Assembly: GCA_026724425.1 (NCBI GenBank)
Contig: JAIUCV010000003.1
Coordinates: 57,739,088 to 57,803,087, forward strand
From: Erythrophleum ivorense
Lineage: Eukaryota; Streptophyta; Magnoliopsida; Fabales; Fabaceae
DNA: 64,000 bases
Direction of reading: 5' to 3'
A program made the translations under genes and the position numbers. The notes beneath the pieces are model-generated. The model was given only the letters and a program-made list of their open reading frames with translations. It did not search any database and was not told the origin of the DNA. Below, piece after piece: positions 1 to 12,400 of the stretch; the first letter of the stretch is position 1; each line of letters begins with the position of its first letter.

Positions 1-753
1 AGGCTTATAATAAGATGGTGCAACAAGCTAGTAAACACTACTCTGATTGTGAATTATCCATTAGTGATTTGGTCTATATCAAGCTACTTTATTTTCTAAG
101 GAATTTACTAAATAATTTTTCCTCTATAACCATGTCGCTTGATACTTTATGCCTAATAAGGTCTTGGATAAAATTTGCAAAGTAGCTTATAAATTGCAGC
201 CACTTGATAATACATGAGTTCATCTCGTTTTCCATGTTTCTTTATTAAAGAAGCATGCTGACACCAATAGCCTAGTCACCTCTAACTTGCCTCAAGTAGA
301 CCATAAGGGTCAATTTTGTTTAGAACTAGAGGAAATCATTGCTAGAAAGATGATTAAGCATGGTGATTTACTAGTCACTCAAGTCTTTGTACGCTGAAAC
401 AACAACAACCCAAAGGACACTACCTAAGAAGATTTTTCTTCCTTTCACTGGTAATTTCCTCATTTCTCCATAGTAGCCCCACATCCTAATCCTTGAGGTC
501 AAAGATTTTTTGAATGGGGGGCATATATGTTACATGGCATTTACATAAATAGTAAATAAATATAAATAATAAATAAAAGCATTAGTTAGTAGCGGTATTC
601 TATCATGAAGTGTTCGCATGGGTGGGCCCTTATGTGGTTAAGTATACTAGATTACCAATAGGGCTAGTTTGAATTGGTGTGTGTATTGTGATGTTTTCTA
701 AATATAATTTCTATGAATTCTCTCTCCTTTGCATTCCAATTAGTGCCCTCACA
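1..753 (+). mobile_element. Degenerate Ty3/gypsy retrotransposon, 3' end (integrase C-terminus, PPT, LTR start)
   Basis: Translating in shifting frames gives the typical end of a plant gypsy pol protein. There is a D/YNKMVQQASKHYSD-like segment followed by SISDLVYIKL, then the HEFISFSMF region equivalent to the usual HPVFHVS motif. The last part, around 400-520, resembles the chromodomain-side end of pol. Many stops and frameshifts are present. A purine tract with six G residues (about 511-521) precedes a TGTTACA at 528, which looks like the polypurine tract and LTR start. The LTR may end near CTCACA at about 753, but no second LTR is in the window, so that end is uncertain. Confidence 0.7.
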
Positions 754-1298
754 TCAAAAAGAATAAAGAAGAAAAAAAGCAGAATGTTATTATAGACCAT
801 TTGCATAATCATTCTTAAAAACTATGTGTTCCTTAATTTGGTATGTACTTCTTCTTACCCATTTCAAACATATCTAAATTATTTTCAATATTAAAACTTT
901 TAATTTTTTAACACATAATTGTGTTTTGTTTGTTATAGTATTATCACCTTCAAAGACAAGTTCATTTTCTATCAACAAAGAAAGACAAGAAATTAATTGA
1001 AATACCTCCTTGATTTTTTTTTTTTTGGTTGACTACCTCCTTGATGTTAGAGTTGTTTATTAACCAGTTAAGCTTGAAAGGTCTAGCCTACCTAAGCCAA
1101 AAATATAAATAGGTTGAATTTTAACAAAATTATACCAAGTTGGCTGGGGTTGGATCGAGCCATGGGCAGAAACATATTCTATCCAACCTGACCTGGTAGT
1201 TATTATTATTTTTCTTAATTATTAATATCTTGTCATCTTATAGAAGGGAGAAAAAAATATTTATTGGAGCTAAAAGGTAGGGTCACATTATTATTAGA
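754..1298. other. AT-rich spacer with a poly-T insertion scar
   Basis: No coding potential was seen. At 1003-1014 and 1034-1045 the 12-bp sequence TACCTCCTTGAT is repeated and flanks a poly-T run plus a few bases. That is the pattern of a tiny antisense poly-A retroposition with its target-site duplication. Confidence 0.5.
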
Positions 1299-1694
1299 GA
1301 AAATTTTATTTTTAACCCTTATAGTATCACTTAATTTTTAATTTAGTTTTTATAATTTAAAAATTTATAATTATGTCCTTTGTGTTTGAATAATTTTTAA
1401 TATAATCCTCATCATTATATTTTTATTAATATTTTGCTATATATGTAAATTAATTTCATTGTATTATCTATACTTTTATCTTTTTTATTAGTATAAGTCA
1501 TACATATTTAAAGTCTTAAGACAATATATGGTTAATCATATAAATAAAATTTAACAAAATATTTTTAAAATAATTAATAATAAGGACTAAATTAAAAAAT
1601 TTATGTAATACAAAGAATCAAATATAAATTTTTAAATTATATGGACAAAATAAAAAATTAAATAAAATTGTAGGGATCAAAAGTATAATTTTCC
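1299..1694. repeat. AT-rich foldback (inverted-repeat) element
   Basis: The left arm (about 1299-1395) begins GAAAATTTTATTTTTAACCC. The right arm (about 1600-1694) ends AAGTATAATTTTCC and is its imperfect reverse complement, including the GGGATCAAAA / TTTTTAACCC ends. This is the form of a non-autonomous MITE-like or foldback repeat. Related elements occur at 31003-31797 and 35003-35905. No target duplication was resolved. Confidence 0.55.
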
Positions 1695-1699
1695 TTTAT

Positions 1700-2879
1700 T
1701 ATTGTTATTTTGCAAAGAATTAGATTTATTTTTACAGTTCATTGAACTTAATTATCAATATATTTACAATTATTATTGATGAACGAATATTAACTGAGAA
1801 TATTTTAATTTTAAAAATCTATTATTGAAAATAAATAAGATTTTAGCTATTAATAAAGTTTTTTTGTGTAATGATTCAAGTCGTCATTATAAATACAAAT
1901 ATATATATATATATATATATAAAAGAAAGTTTTGGATTATTGTTTATTTACAATACACCTACTGTTTTTTTAAACTATTTTATGATATGATTTTTTTCCC
2001 ATTTATGCGGGGTTCACAATTTTTTTTTCTCAAGCCCTGTGGACGGGGCTCACACATCCTAATTCTTTATGAAAACATAATCAATGCAATGATATTTAAA
2101 TCATTTCCCTAAGGCCACCAAATACACGATTATTTAATGAGTCAAATACTGATAAATATAAATAAATAAATAAATAAATAAATATATATATATATATATA
2201 TAGTCTTTTTTAATAAAAAAGTGTGGATTTGTTGTTTCAACTTTCAAGACACACATGTGGACGTTTTCACGCCGCGAGGAGGTTAATAATTCTTTTTATG
2301 CAATATAGATATAGTGCAATTTTTGATATAAAAGAAATTATATTTTATTTCTCTAAACTAATATTTAACTATAAAATTAGTATATACATTTTAAAATGTA
2401 AGAAAATAACTCCTTGAATGTTGGATTAAAAGAAAAACATTAAATTTCTATTAAAATTAACTGTAAGACATTGCTTCCTCACTTCAATAATCATTACAAA
2501 CCAATATCATGTTGAGATGAAAATATAGATATAAGATGCTCACATGGCTTGCCTCTTGCAATTAATTTTAACCAAAATTTAATACTTTTCATTTTAGTCT
2601 AAGTGAAAATTTTGTTAAATTTTAAAATTTATATATTAATGTTATAATTAGACATTACCTTATTTGAGTAAAATATAGTTTTCCCTTGATATATGACTAT
2701 TAGTATCTTTGATTAGTCGTTTCTTTATATATTTTCCATCAATTAATTTACATTATGAGCCATTGCCAATTTATACATTTTCCTTCTTCTTTTTCTAGGC
2801 CTAATGGTTTTATAACTAAGTAGTAGCAATGATAATAAACAGGTGCCGATCAAATTTTAAATATCTAAATTTAAAAAAT
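1700..2879. other. AT-rich intergenic region with microsatellites
   Basis: A (TA)n tract lies at about 1899-1920, and (AAAT)n running into (TA)n at about 2155-2202. Short open frames here are low-complexity and show no recognisable motif. I see no gene. Confidence 0.6.
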
Positions 2880-3351
2880 ATATTCAATATCTGAACTATA
2901 TCTAGATCTAAATATATTTATAGTTCATATATCGGCACTCTAAATATTCAATATCTAAAACTCATTGAATATTTAGAATACCCAAAAAATCCTATAAAAA
3001 TTAGGATATTGAGTATTAAATATTAAGTAGTGGATATGGATAAAGGATAAATGAAATACTCCATACCCATATTTACCTTTCAAAATATAATTTAAAATAT
3101 ATTTGTAATGTTTCAAACTTTTGTAATTGTTAATAACATTTAACAATGTATAAAAAATATTAACTTAACAAAAGTTCAAGCATTGCTTTTTGTTTTTTTG
3201 GAGATTATATTCTTGTAATTTTTTGGGGGGGTATCTTTTATGCTTTTGAAATCCTAGATCACTGTTGGTGTAGCTATGTATCCTGGGTCTAGTGGTTTCA
3301 TAACTATAGATAATAGGATAGTTTCTAATTATAACATCATATGCATGTTAG
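2880..3351 (+). promoter_or_regulatory. Upstream (promoter) region of the NLR gene, shared with an NLR relic
   Basis: The stretch 3035-3180 (TGGATATGGATAAAGG onwards) is clearly similar to 33459-33580, which lies upstream of the truncated NLR at 34232. The segment just before the ATG is also similar at both loci. Conservation of upstream sequence between two paralogs suggests it was duplicated with the gene and contains promoter or leader sequence. A short inverted repeat, CTAAATATTCAAT / ATTGAATATTTAG, lies at about 2940-2980. No TATA box can be assigned with confidence because the region is AT-rich. Confidence 0.45.
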
Positions 3352-6300
3352 ATGGACGGCGAGACCGGTACCGGTGTTGTAACAAATGTCGGCAACAAGT
3401 TGGTAGATAAAGCAATAAAGGAAGCTAAATATTTATGTTGTTACCAGAGTTATGTTGATAAGTTTAAAACGGAAAGGAATAGATTGTCAGCAACAGTGAA
3501 GAGTGTGCGCCAAGATATAGAAGAGGCCAAAAAAAGAAATGAGAATCAAATTGACCCAAAGGTTCAACAGTGGCTAGATGAAGCCGATAGTCTCGATCAA
3601 CTAGACACTGAAGCAAAGGAGAAATGGTTTTTTGGTTTGTGTATTAATTGCTTTCGGCAACATGGGCGAGGCAAGGAGTTGGAAAGTAAGACGCAAGAGA
3701 TTCCAAAGCTAATCGAAAAAGGCGATAACTTTTCTCGAGTTGCGCGTCCAGCTGGACTTCCAGGCATGGAATACCATTCACAAAATTTTATGAATTTTGA
3801 GAGTAGGAAGTCGAAATTTGAAGAACTTAAGGAGGCACTGAAGGATGACAATAATTATATGATTGGATTGCAAGGGATGGGAGGAACAGGGAAAACCACA
3901 ATGGCAATAGAAGTAGGTAGAGAAGTTGAAAATTCAAAGCGCTTTGATAAAGTCATCTTCGTTGTTGTGTCCAAACCTGTAGATGAAAAGAAGATTCGAG
4001 GTGTCATTGCAAAGCGCTTGGAATTGCAGTTAAAGGAAGAAGAGGAATCAATAGACGCAGAACAAGTATGGACCAGAATTGCTAATGTTGGAAAGGTACT
4101 TATAATACTTGATGATGTCTGGGAAGAGCTCAATCTTACGAACATAGGGATTCAAACAGGCCCACATGACGAGGGTCGCTGCTGGTAACCACACGTGATC
4201 GGAGTGTTTGTACAGGAATGGGATGCCAAAAGACGATTCAACTAGAGGTCTTATCTGATATAGATGCATTGAGGCTTTTCCTATCTCATGCTAGTACAGA
4301 TGGTAATGATTGTTCCAAAGATCTGAAGGATGTGGCGCTAGATATTGTGAAGGAGTGTGGCAAATTACCAATTGCAGTTGTAGCAGTAGCCAACATGTTA
4401 AAAACCTGGCCTCCAAATGATTGGCAGGCAGCTTTGACAAAATTGAAAAATCCTAAGCCATTGCATAAGACTGTTGATAAATATATGGCAAAGGTTTATA
4501 ATTCTTTGAGATTAAGCTATGATAATCTAAAGAGTAAAGAAACCCAAGATCTCTTCCTGTTATGTTCTTTATTCCCAGAAGATTATGAAATACCTATAGA
4601 AGTTTTAAGCAGAATTGCTATAGGTTTAGGGCTTTTTGGAGAACTTGACAAATACAACATGGCAAGAAGTCAAGTGACTGCAATTAAAAATGAACTTATA
4701 AATTGTAGTTTATTGCTGAGAAATGAGAAAGATTGTGTAGAGATGCATGACTTGGTTCGTGATGTGGCCCTATGGATAGCAAACGAAGAGATTCAAGCGG
4801 TCATGGATTCTAAGACAAGTTTAAAGGAGAATGTGCGATATTTATATTGGGACATAAATGATTTTCCCGATTGTTTTGATGGTAGCAAACTTGAAGTTCT
4901 TTTGATAAATATTGTAAATTGTTTTGGGAAAGTTCCCGATGCATTCTTTAAAAGGATGACAAATCTCAAAGTTTTGGTTTTAAGTTGTGAGGAAAATTCC
5001 ATGCAAATTGCTTCGTTGTTACTCCAACCAATTCAGTCATTAAGAAATGTCCGAACTCTACTCATAAGAGATGGGTTATTGGAAGATATATCTATTTTGA
5101 AAAATTTTAAAAATCTTGAGACTCTTGAGTTGGAATATTGTTCAATTATTGAATTGCCAAATGAAATCAAAGAACTAGTGAAATTGAGATTGTTGGGCTT
5201 GGAATATTGTTCTATTGAAAAGAATAATCCTTTTGAAGTGATTGGAAAATGTTCGCAACTAGAAGAATTGTATTATGCTTGTAATATAGATAAACTTGGC
5301 CATGTAAGACTTCCTCAAATTACAACTCTTCCTGAATTGCAAAGGTACCATATAATGGACCTCTCACAAGATTATGATGAGGTGGATTATTCAACAGAGA
5401 GATATTTTGCTCCAGGCACATTAAAAGGAATCTTCTCCAAGGCAATATTCAAATCCCTAGTAGCAAGGGCAGAGATTCTTCAGTTGGGAGAATACAATAA
5501 AACAGGATGGACAAATCTTATTCCTGACATTGTTCCAATGGAAGATGGAGGCATGAATGACTTAATTAGGCTTTCTTTGAAAGATTGGTCTGAGATAAAG
5601 TGCCTAATCCAGACAGAGCATCTTCGATCTGGTGCGACTATCTTTTCCAAGTTAGTTGAACTGAGACTTTATTCGATGGATGTGGAAAAATTATGCTGTG
5701 GTCCTTTTCCTATTGACTTTCTCAAGCAACTAACGGTGCTAGACTTGCAAGGATGTTTAAAATTAGAAAGCACATTATTCAAAGGCAAGCTAGACTTGGG
5801 CAATCTTAAGTCCATACGGCTAATAAATTGTTCAATAGCATGTTTTTTCCAATATCCATCCACAGCTCAGAGTCTGAAGCAGCTAGAAACATTGAAGATG
5901 TTTAAATGTGATAAGCTAAAATACATAATAAAGGATGAGGGATCAGGAGAGGAGAAAGTGGATGATCATGATCCTAATCAAAAGAGTCATGTCTCAATGT
6001 TCCCAAAATTAAAATCTCTTGATGTTCAGCAATGTGACGAATTAGAATTTATATTGCCAATTTGTTTTGGTGAAGACCTTCCACTACTGGAGACAATGCT
6101 CATTTATAATTGTGGGAAGCTGAAATACATATTTGGGCAATACCCAGAGGAAGGGGATTTGTATCGAATGGGAAAAGAAATCATACTTCCTTCATTGAAG
6201 GAAATGGACATTGATGGTGTACCCAAATTCGTAAACATATATCCAGAATGTTATCTCCCCTTGTCCTCTGAAGTGCAAAAGTCTTATCGAACTACAAGTG

Positions 6301-6443
6301 ATAGGTCAAAGGAAAAAGAAGAGAGTCTTAGTAACAGTTCCCCTTGGGCTTCTCTATGCTGTTTTCTGCAAAAATCATGTGCCACAGGTGTAGATGTTCC
6401 ATCTGTTTCCAAGACGCCTCAGCCAAACCATATTGCCTCACAG
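3352..6443 (+). CDS. NLR exon 1: CC, NB-ARC and first LRR block, with frameshift
   Basis: Frame 1 runs from the ATG at 3352 to a stop at 4186-4188. It holds the CC domain (residues about 1-150), the P-loop near residue 175 and kinase-2 near 250. The correct continuation is in another frame: around 4172 the sequence reads LLVTTRDRSVC (RNBS-B) and stays open to beyond 6443. The junction is explained by a net loss of one base (or four) in GAGGGTCGCTGCTGG at about 4171-4185. Downstream are GKLPIAVVAVANML (about 4353), CSLFPEDYEIP and MHDLVRDVALWIA (MHD at 4743-4751), then leucine-rich repeats such as NLETLELEYCS and LRLLGLEYCS. The exon ends CAG|GTACGT at 6443. No upstream in-frame ATG is evident. 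Confidence 0.85.
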
Positions 6444-9400
6444 GTACGTACCTCTTACTTTTTTTGTTGTTGGTATTTTTCTTTATATCAGCAATTAAAA
6501 GAGTAGCAAATCACCAATTATTTAAAAGATACTTAATACAAATTAATAATAGTGTTTAAAGTGTTCTGAGGCACTCTATATATATTTGTAAATTAACCGA
6601 CAACTATTTTTTATTTTTATTTTTATTTTTTTAAAAAAAGATTGTGTAGAATTGAATGAATTGTCCGAATAGATTTTGTTGAACATTTTTTGAATGGTAT
6701 AAGAAAGGCAAGTGTCAAGTTTAAAAATTACTTTTGCATTTCTTTGATTTAAGACGTTTGATAAGTCAAAAGTACTTATGAATTATATATATAAATATAT
6801 ATACACACATATATATTGGGGGACAATTGGCAAAGTACTAGCATTTTATTTTTTCACATCGCACCCACAGTGACTTTCAAACATATTCTGTAATTATAAT
6901 CTTTTGCTTCTTTTATGAGTTTCATTTTATTAAGAAGCTATTTGGTATGTTTAAAATTTACATTCTTGTAATTTGGAATAAAATATTTGAGATATAGCAC
7001 AGGTTAAAATAATTTTGTCATCTTAGTAAATGTTTCAATTGAGGAGAATAAAAGAAAATAGAAAAAAAAATCCAAAAAAATTAAATAATAAAAAATTAGA
7101 TGAAAAGGAAAAAAATAATTTAAATATAAATTTGGAAAAAAGTAAAAAATTGTGTCTTCCATTCTAACTCCAAGCACACACAAGATTCTCTAATATTTGA
7201 AATATAACAACAAATTAACACATACGGTTTCAATTTATCGAAAAAGAATTTACGTATTTGTATTGAATGCAGGCATTAAAGATAGAACATACAGCTCGAA
7301 GTCTTTTTACGGCACCGTTATTGAAAAAGAATTTACATATTTGTATTGAATGCAGGCATTAAAGATAGAACATACAGCACAGAGTTTTTTTACACCACCG
7401 TTATACCCACACAATTTGAGAGAGATGAAAATCAAAGGTTGTTCGAACTTCACATCATTCTTTACCTTATCCATTGCCCAATCAATGTGCTTGTTGGAAA
7501 GATTGGAAGTTAAGAAGTGCGATGGATTGAAGCATATATTAACAGACGAGGGAGATGGTCATGATCACATGAATTGCAGCTCTATCTTTCTCAACTTACG
7601 AATCATGCGTTTGGAAAATCTTCCTGAATTAAGGGATATTAGCGTGGGACCTAAAAATATTCCGGGCCTCCAAAATCTTTTCGAACTAACAATCACAGGA
7701 TGCAGACAGCTGAAAGTTATTTTCTCTGCATCTATCTTGAGAAGCCTACCACAATTGAGCGAGTTAGTGGTATCAAACTGCGAGGAGTTAGTGCACATTA
7801 TTGTAGAGAATGAGCCAAATTCTGTTCATTCACATAAAAATTGGTTCCCTAAGTTATCTTCAATTCATGTTGACAAGTGCAAGAGTTTGAAATTCTTGTT
7901 CTCTATATCCACATGTGGTATGCTTCCAAATCTCCGAGAGTTGAGAATAGAAGATGCCCCTGAGCTAGTGCAAGTATTTGGATGCGCCCAAGGCGAGATA
8001 GAAGAGGGTGTGCTTTTAAAACTATTGACTCTAGAACTTATAAATCTGCCAAGCCTTCATAGTTTTTGCCAAGCAGCATCATCAGAGAGGGAGCTGCCTC
8101 AGGTCAGTACCAATCAATCTATGCTACACATTGTCAGGTAAATATGTTTTGTTGATCATTTTTTATGCTATCAGAATAGCCGGTTTTAAGTTTGGAAATT
8201 ACTTTTGCAATTTCTTTGATTTAAGACACTTGATATGCCAAAAGTACATTGATATATATATATGTATATATATAAAATTGGAGGAAGACACAACTCTGTC
8301 CAAATATGTGTGGTGAAATACTTGCGTGTTATTTTTTGACATCATACTTACACTGGCTTTCAAACATATTTTTTTTAATTATTAAATTTTGCTTCATTTT
8401 AGCGTTTCATTTTACTAAGAAGTTTTTGGTAAATTGAACATTTGCATTCTTAATAATTTTGGAATAAAGTATTTGAGATATAATACAGGTTAAAATAATT
8501 TTGTTTCTTTGCATCAGCAGTTAAAAGAGTAGCAAATCACCGATTACTTAAAAAATACCAAGTACAAATTAGTAATAGTGTTTAAAGTGCTCTGAGGCAC
8601 TTTATATATACATGTAAATTAACCAATAGCTGATATTTTTTTATTTTTATTCTTTTTAAAAAAAGAATGTGGAAAATTGAATGAATTGTCCAAATATGTT
8701 TTGCTGAACATTTTTTTCATGGTATTAAAATGGCAAGTCTTAAATTCGGAAATTACTTTTGCATTTTCTTCAATTTAAGACAGGTCAAAAGTACATGTGA
8801 ATTTTTTATATATACACGCGCGTGCGCATGTTTGTATGTAGGAGGACAATTGACAAAACCTTATTAAAATATGTGCGATGGAATACCAACATTTTATTTT
8901 TCACTTTGCTGGCTTTCAAACATATTTTTTAATTATCAAAATTTTGCTTCATTTATGCATTCATTTTATTTAGAAGCTATTTGGTATGTTTAAAGTTCAC
9001 ATTCTTATAATTTGGAATAAAGTATTTGAGATGTAGCACATGTTAAAATGATTTTGTCATCCTAGTATATGCTTCAATTGAGGAGAATAAAAGAAAACAA
9101 AAAGAAAGAAAAAAATTAATTTAATTATTTTATATTTAAATCATATTGTTTAAAAAAATATTTTTAAAATAATAAAAAATTAGATGAGAAGGAAAAAAAA
9201 TATTTAAATATAAATTTACAAAAATTCCTCTTCCATTCTAACTCCAAGTACACATAAGATTTTCTAATTTTTGTAATATAATAACAAATTAACTCATACG
9301 TTTCAATTTATTGAAAAGGAATTTACGTATTTGTATTGAATATAGGCATTAAAGATAAAACATACAACTTAGAATTTTATTTACATCACTATTATAGCCA

Positions 9401-12400
9401 CACAATTTGAGAGAGATGAAAATCAACGGTTGTTTCAACTTGACATCTTTCTTTAACATGCGTAGGATTCTCATATATATATATATATGTGTGTGCATAT
9501 ATATAATTGGTGGAAAACACAAATTTGTCCAAATATGTGCAGTGAAATATTTGCATATTATTGTTTGACATCACACTTACATTGGCTTTTAAACATATTT
9601 TTTAATTATTAAATTTTGCTTCATTTCAGCTTTCAGTTTATTAAAAAGGTTTTGGTAAGTTGAACATTTACGTTTCTGATAATTTGGAATAAAGTACTTG
9701 AGATATAACACAGGTTAAAATATTTTGTTGTTTCAGTGTATGTTTGAGTTGAACAAAAAAGAAAAAAAAGAAGAAAAATTTCAATTCAAATATATATGTT
9801 TTTAATTAATTATAACGTCTTTTTAAATATGTTTAGAATAATAAAAAGATTGGATGAGAAGGAAAAGAATATTTATTTAAATATAAATTCTTTTTAAAAA
9901 GGTTAAAATAAAAATTTCTCTTCCATTCTACCGCTAAGTGGGCACGAGATTCTCTTACTTTGTAATATAACAACAAATTAATGCATGGTTTCTATTATTG
10001 AAGAAGAATTTATGTGTGTGTGGAATACAGGCATTGAAGACGGAATTGGTTTTCAATACAGCTCAATGTTTTTTAATACCACCACTGTACCCCCACAATT
10101 TGAGGGAGATGACAATCATGGATTGTTCCAACTTAGTGTCACTTTTTACCCTGTCCGTTGCCTCATCAATGTTATCGTTGGAAGGATTGGTAGTCAAAAG
10201 GTGCGATGGACTGAAGCATATAATAACAGACGAGGGAGATGGTCATGATCACATGAATTGCAGCGCTATCTTTCCCAACTTACGAATCATGAGTTTGGAA
10301 AGTCTGCCAAGCCTTCATAGTTTCTGCGAAGGAATTGATTTCCAGACACTAGAAACCCGTGTTGTGTGTGAGCTACCTCAGGTCAGTACCAATCAATCTA
10401 TGCCACACATTGTCAACTAAATATGTTTTGTTGAACATTTTTTATACTATTGGAATAGAAAATCTTAAGTTTAGAAATTACTCTTGAAATTTCTTTGATT
10501 TAAGACACTTGATATGTCAAAACTACATTGATATATATATATATATACACACAGACAAAGTTGGAGGAAGACACAAATCTGTCCAAATATGTGCAGTGAA
10601 CTACTTGCATGTTATTTTTTAACATGACACTTACACTGGCTTTCAAACATATTTTTTTTAATTATTAAATTTTGCTTCATTTTAGCGTTTCATTTTACTA
10701 AGAAGCTTTTGGTAAATTGAACATTTGCATTCTTAATAATTTTGGAATAAAGTATTTGAGATATAATACAGGTTAAAATAATTTTGTTTCTTTGCATCAG
10801 CAGTTAAAAGAGTAGCAAATCACCGATTACTTAAAACATACCAAGTACAAATTAGTAATAGTGTTTAAAGTGCTCTGAGGCACTTTATATATACATGTAA
10901 ATTAACCAACAGCTGATATTTTTTTTATTTTTATTCTTTTTAAAAAAAGAATGTGTAAAATTGAATGAATTGTCCAAATATGTTTTGCTGAACATTTTTT
11001 TCATGGTATTAAAATGGAAAGTCTTAAATTCAAAAATTACTTTTGCATTTTCTTCGATTTAAGACATGTCAAAAGTACATGTGAATTTTTTATATATACA
11101 CGCGCGTGCGCATGTTTGTATGTAGGAGGACAATCGACAAAACCTTATTAAAATATGTGCGATGGAATACCAACATCTTATTTTTTCACATTGCTGGCTT
11201 TCAAACATATTTTTTAATTATCAAAATTTTGCTTCATTTATGCATTTCATTTTATTTAGAAGCTATTTGGTATGTTTAAAGTTCACATTCTTATAATTTG
11301 GAATAAAGTATTTGAGATGTAGCACATGTTAAAATAATTTTGTCATCCTAGTATATGCTTCAATTGAGGAGAATAAAAAAAAACAAAAAGAAAGAAAAAA
11401 AATTAATTTAATTATTTTATATTTAAATCATATTTTTTTAAAAAATATTTTTAAAAAAATAAAAAATTAGATGAGAAGGAAAAAAATTATTTAAATATAA
11501 ATTTACAAAAATTCCTCTTCCATTCTAACTCCAAGTACACACAAGATTTTCTAATTTTTGTAATATAATAACAAATTAACTCATACGTTTCAATTTATTG
11601 AAAAAGAATTTACGTATTTGTATTGAATATAGGCATTAAAGATAAAACATACAGCTTAAAATTTTATTTGCATCACTGTTATACCCACACAATTTGAGAG
11701 AGATGAAAATCATAGGTTGTTTCAGTTTCAACTTTACGTCTTTCTTTAATGTGCGTAGGATTCTCTCATATATATATATATATATATAATTGGTGGAAGA
11801 CACAAATCTATCCAAATATGTGCGGTGAAATACTTACATATTATTTTTTGACATCACACTTACACTGGCTTTCAAACATATATTTTTAATTATTAAATTT
11901 TGCTTCATTTCAACTTTCAGTTTATTAAGAAGGTTTTGGTAAGTTGAACATTTACGTTCTTGATAATTCGGAATAAAGTATTTAAGATATAACACAGAAT
12001 AAAATATTTTGTTGTTCCAGTGTATGTTTGAGTTGAAAAAAAATAGAAAAAAAGAAGAAAAAAATTTTCAATTCAAATATATTTTTTATTATTAATTACA
12101 ATATCTTTTTAAATATGTTTAGAATAATAAAAAGATTGGACGAGAAAGAAAGGAATATTTATTTAAATATACATTCTTTTTAAAAAGTTAAAATAAAAAT
12201 TTCTCTTCCATTCTACCGCTAAGTGGGCACGAGATTCTCTGACTTTGTAATATAACAACAAATTAACGCATGGTTTCAGTTATTGAAGAAGAATTTACGT
12301 GTGTGTATGGAATACAGGCATTGAAGACGGAATTGGTTTTCAATACAGCTCAATGTTTTTTAATACCACCACTGTACCCCCACAATTTGAGAGAGATGAC

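Noticed and set aside
3597..4269. Minus-strand open frames inside NLR exon 1
   Set aside because: They are antisense shadows of the conserved CC/NB-ARC coding sequence and have no motif of their own.
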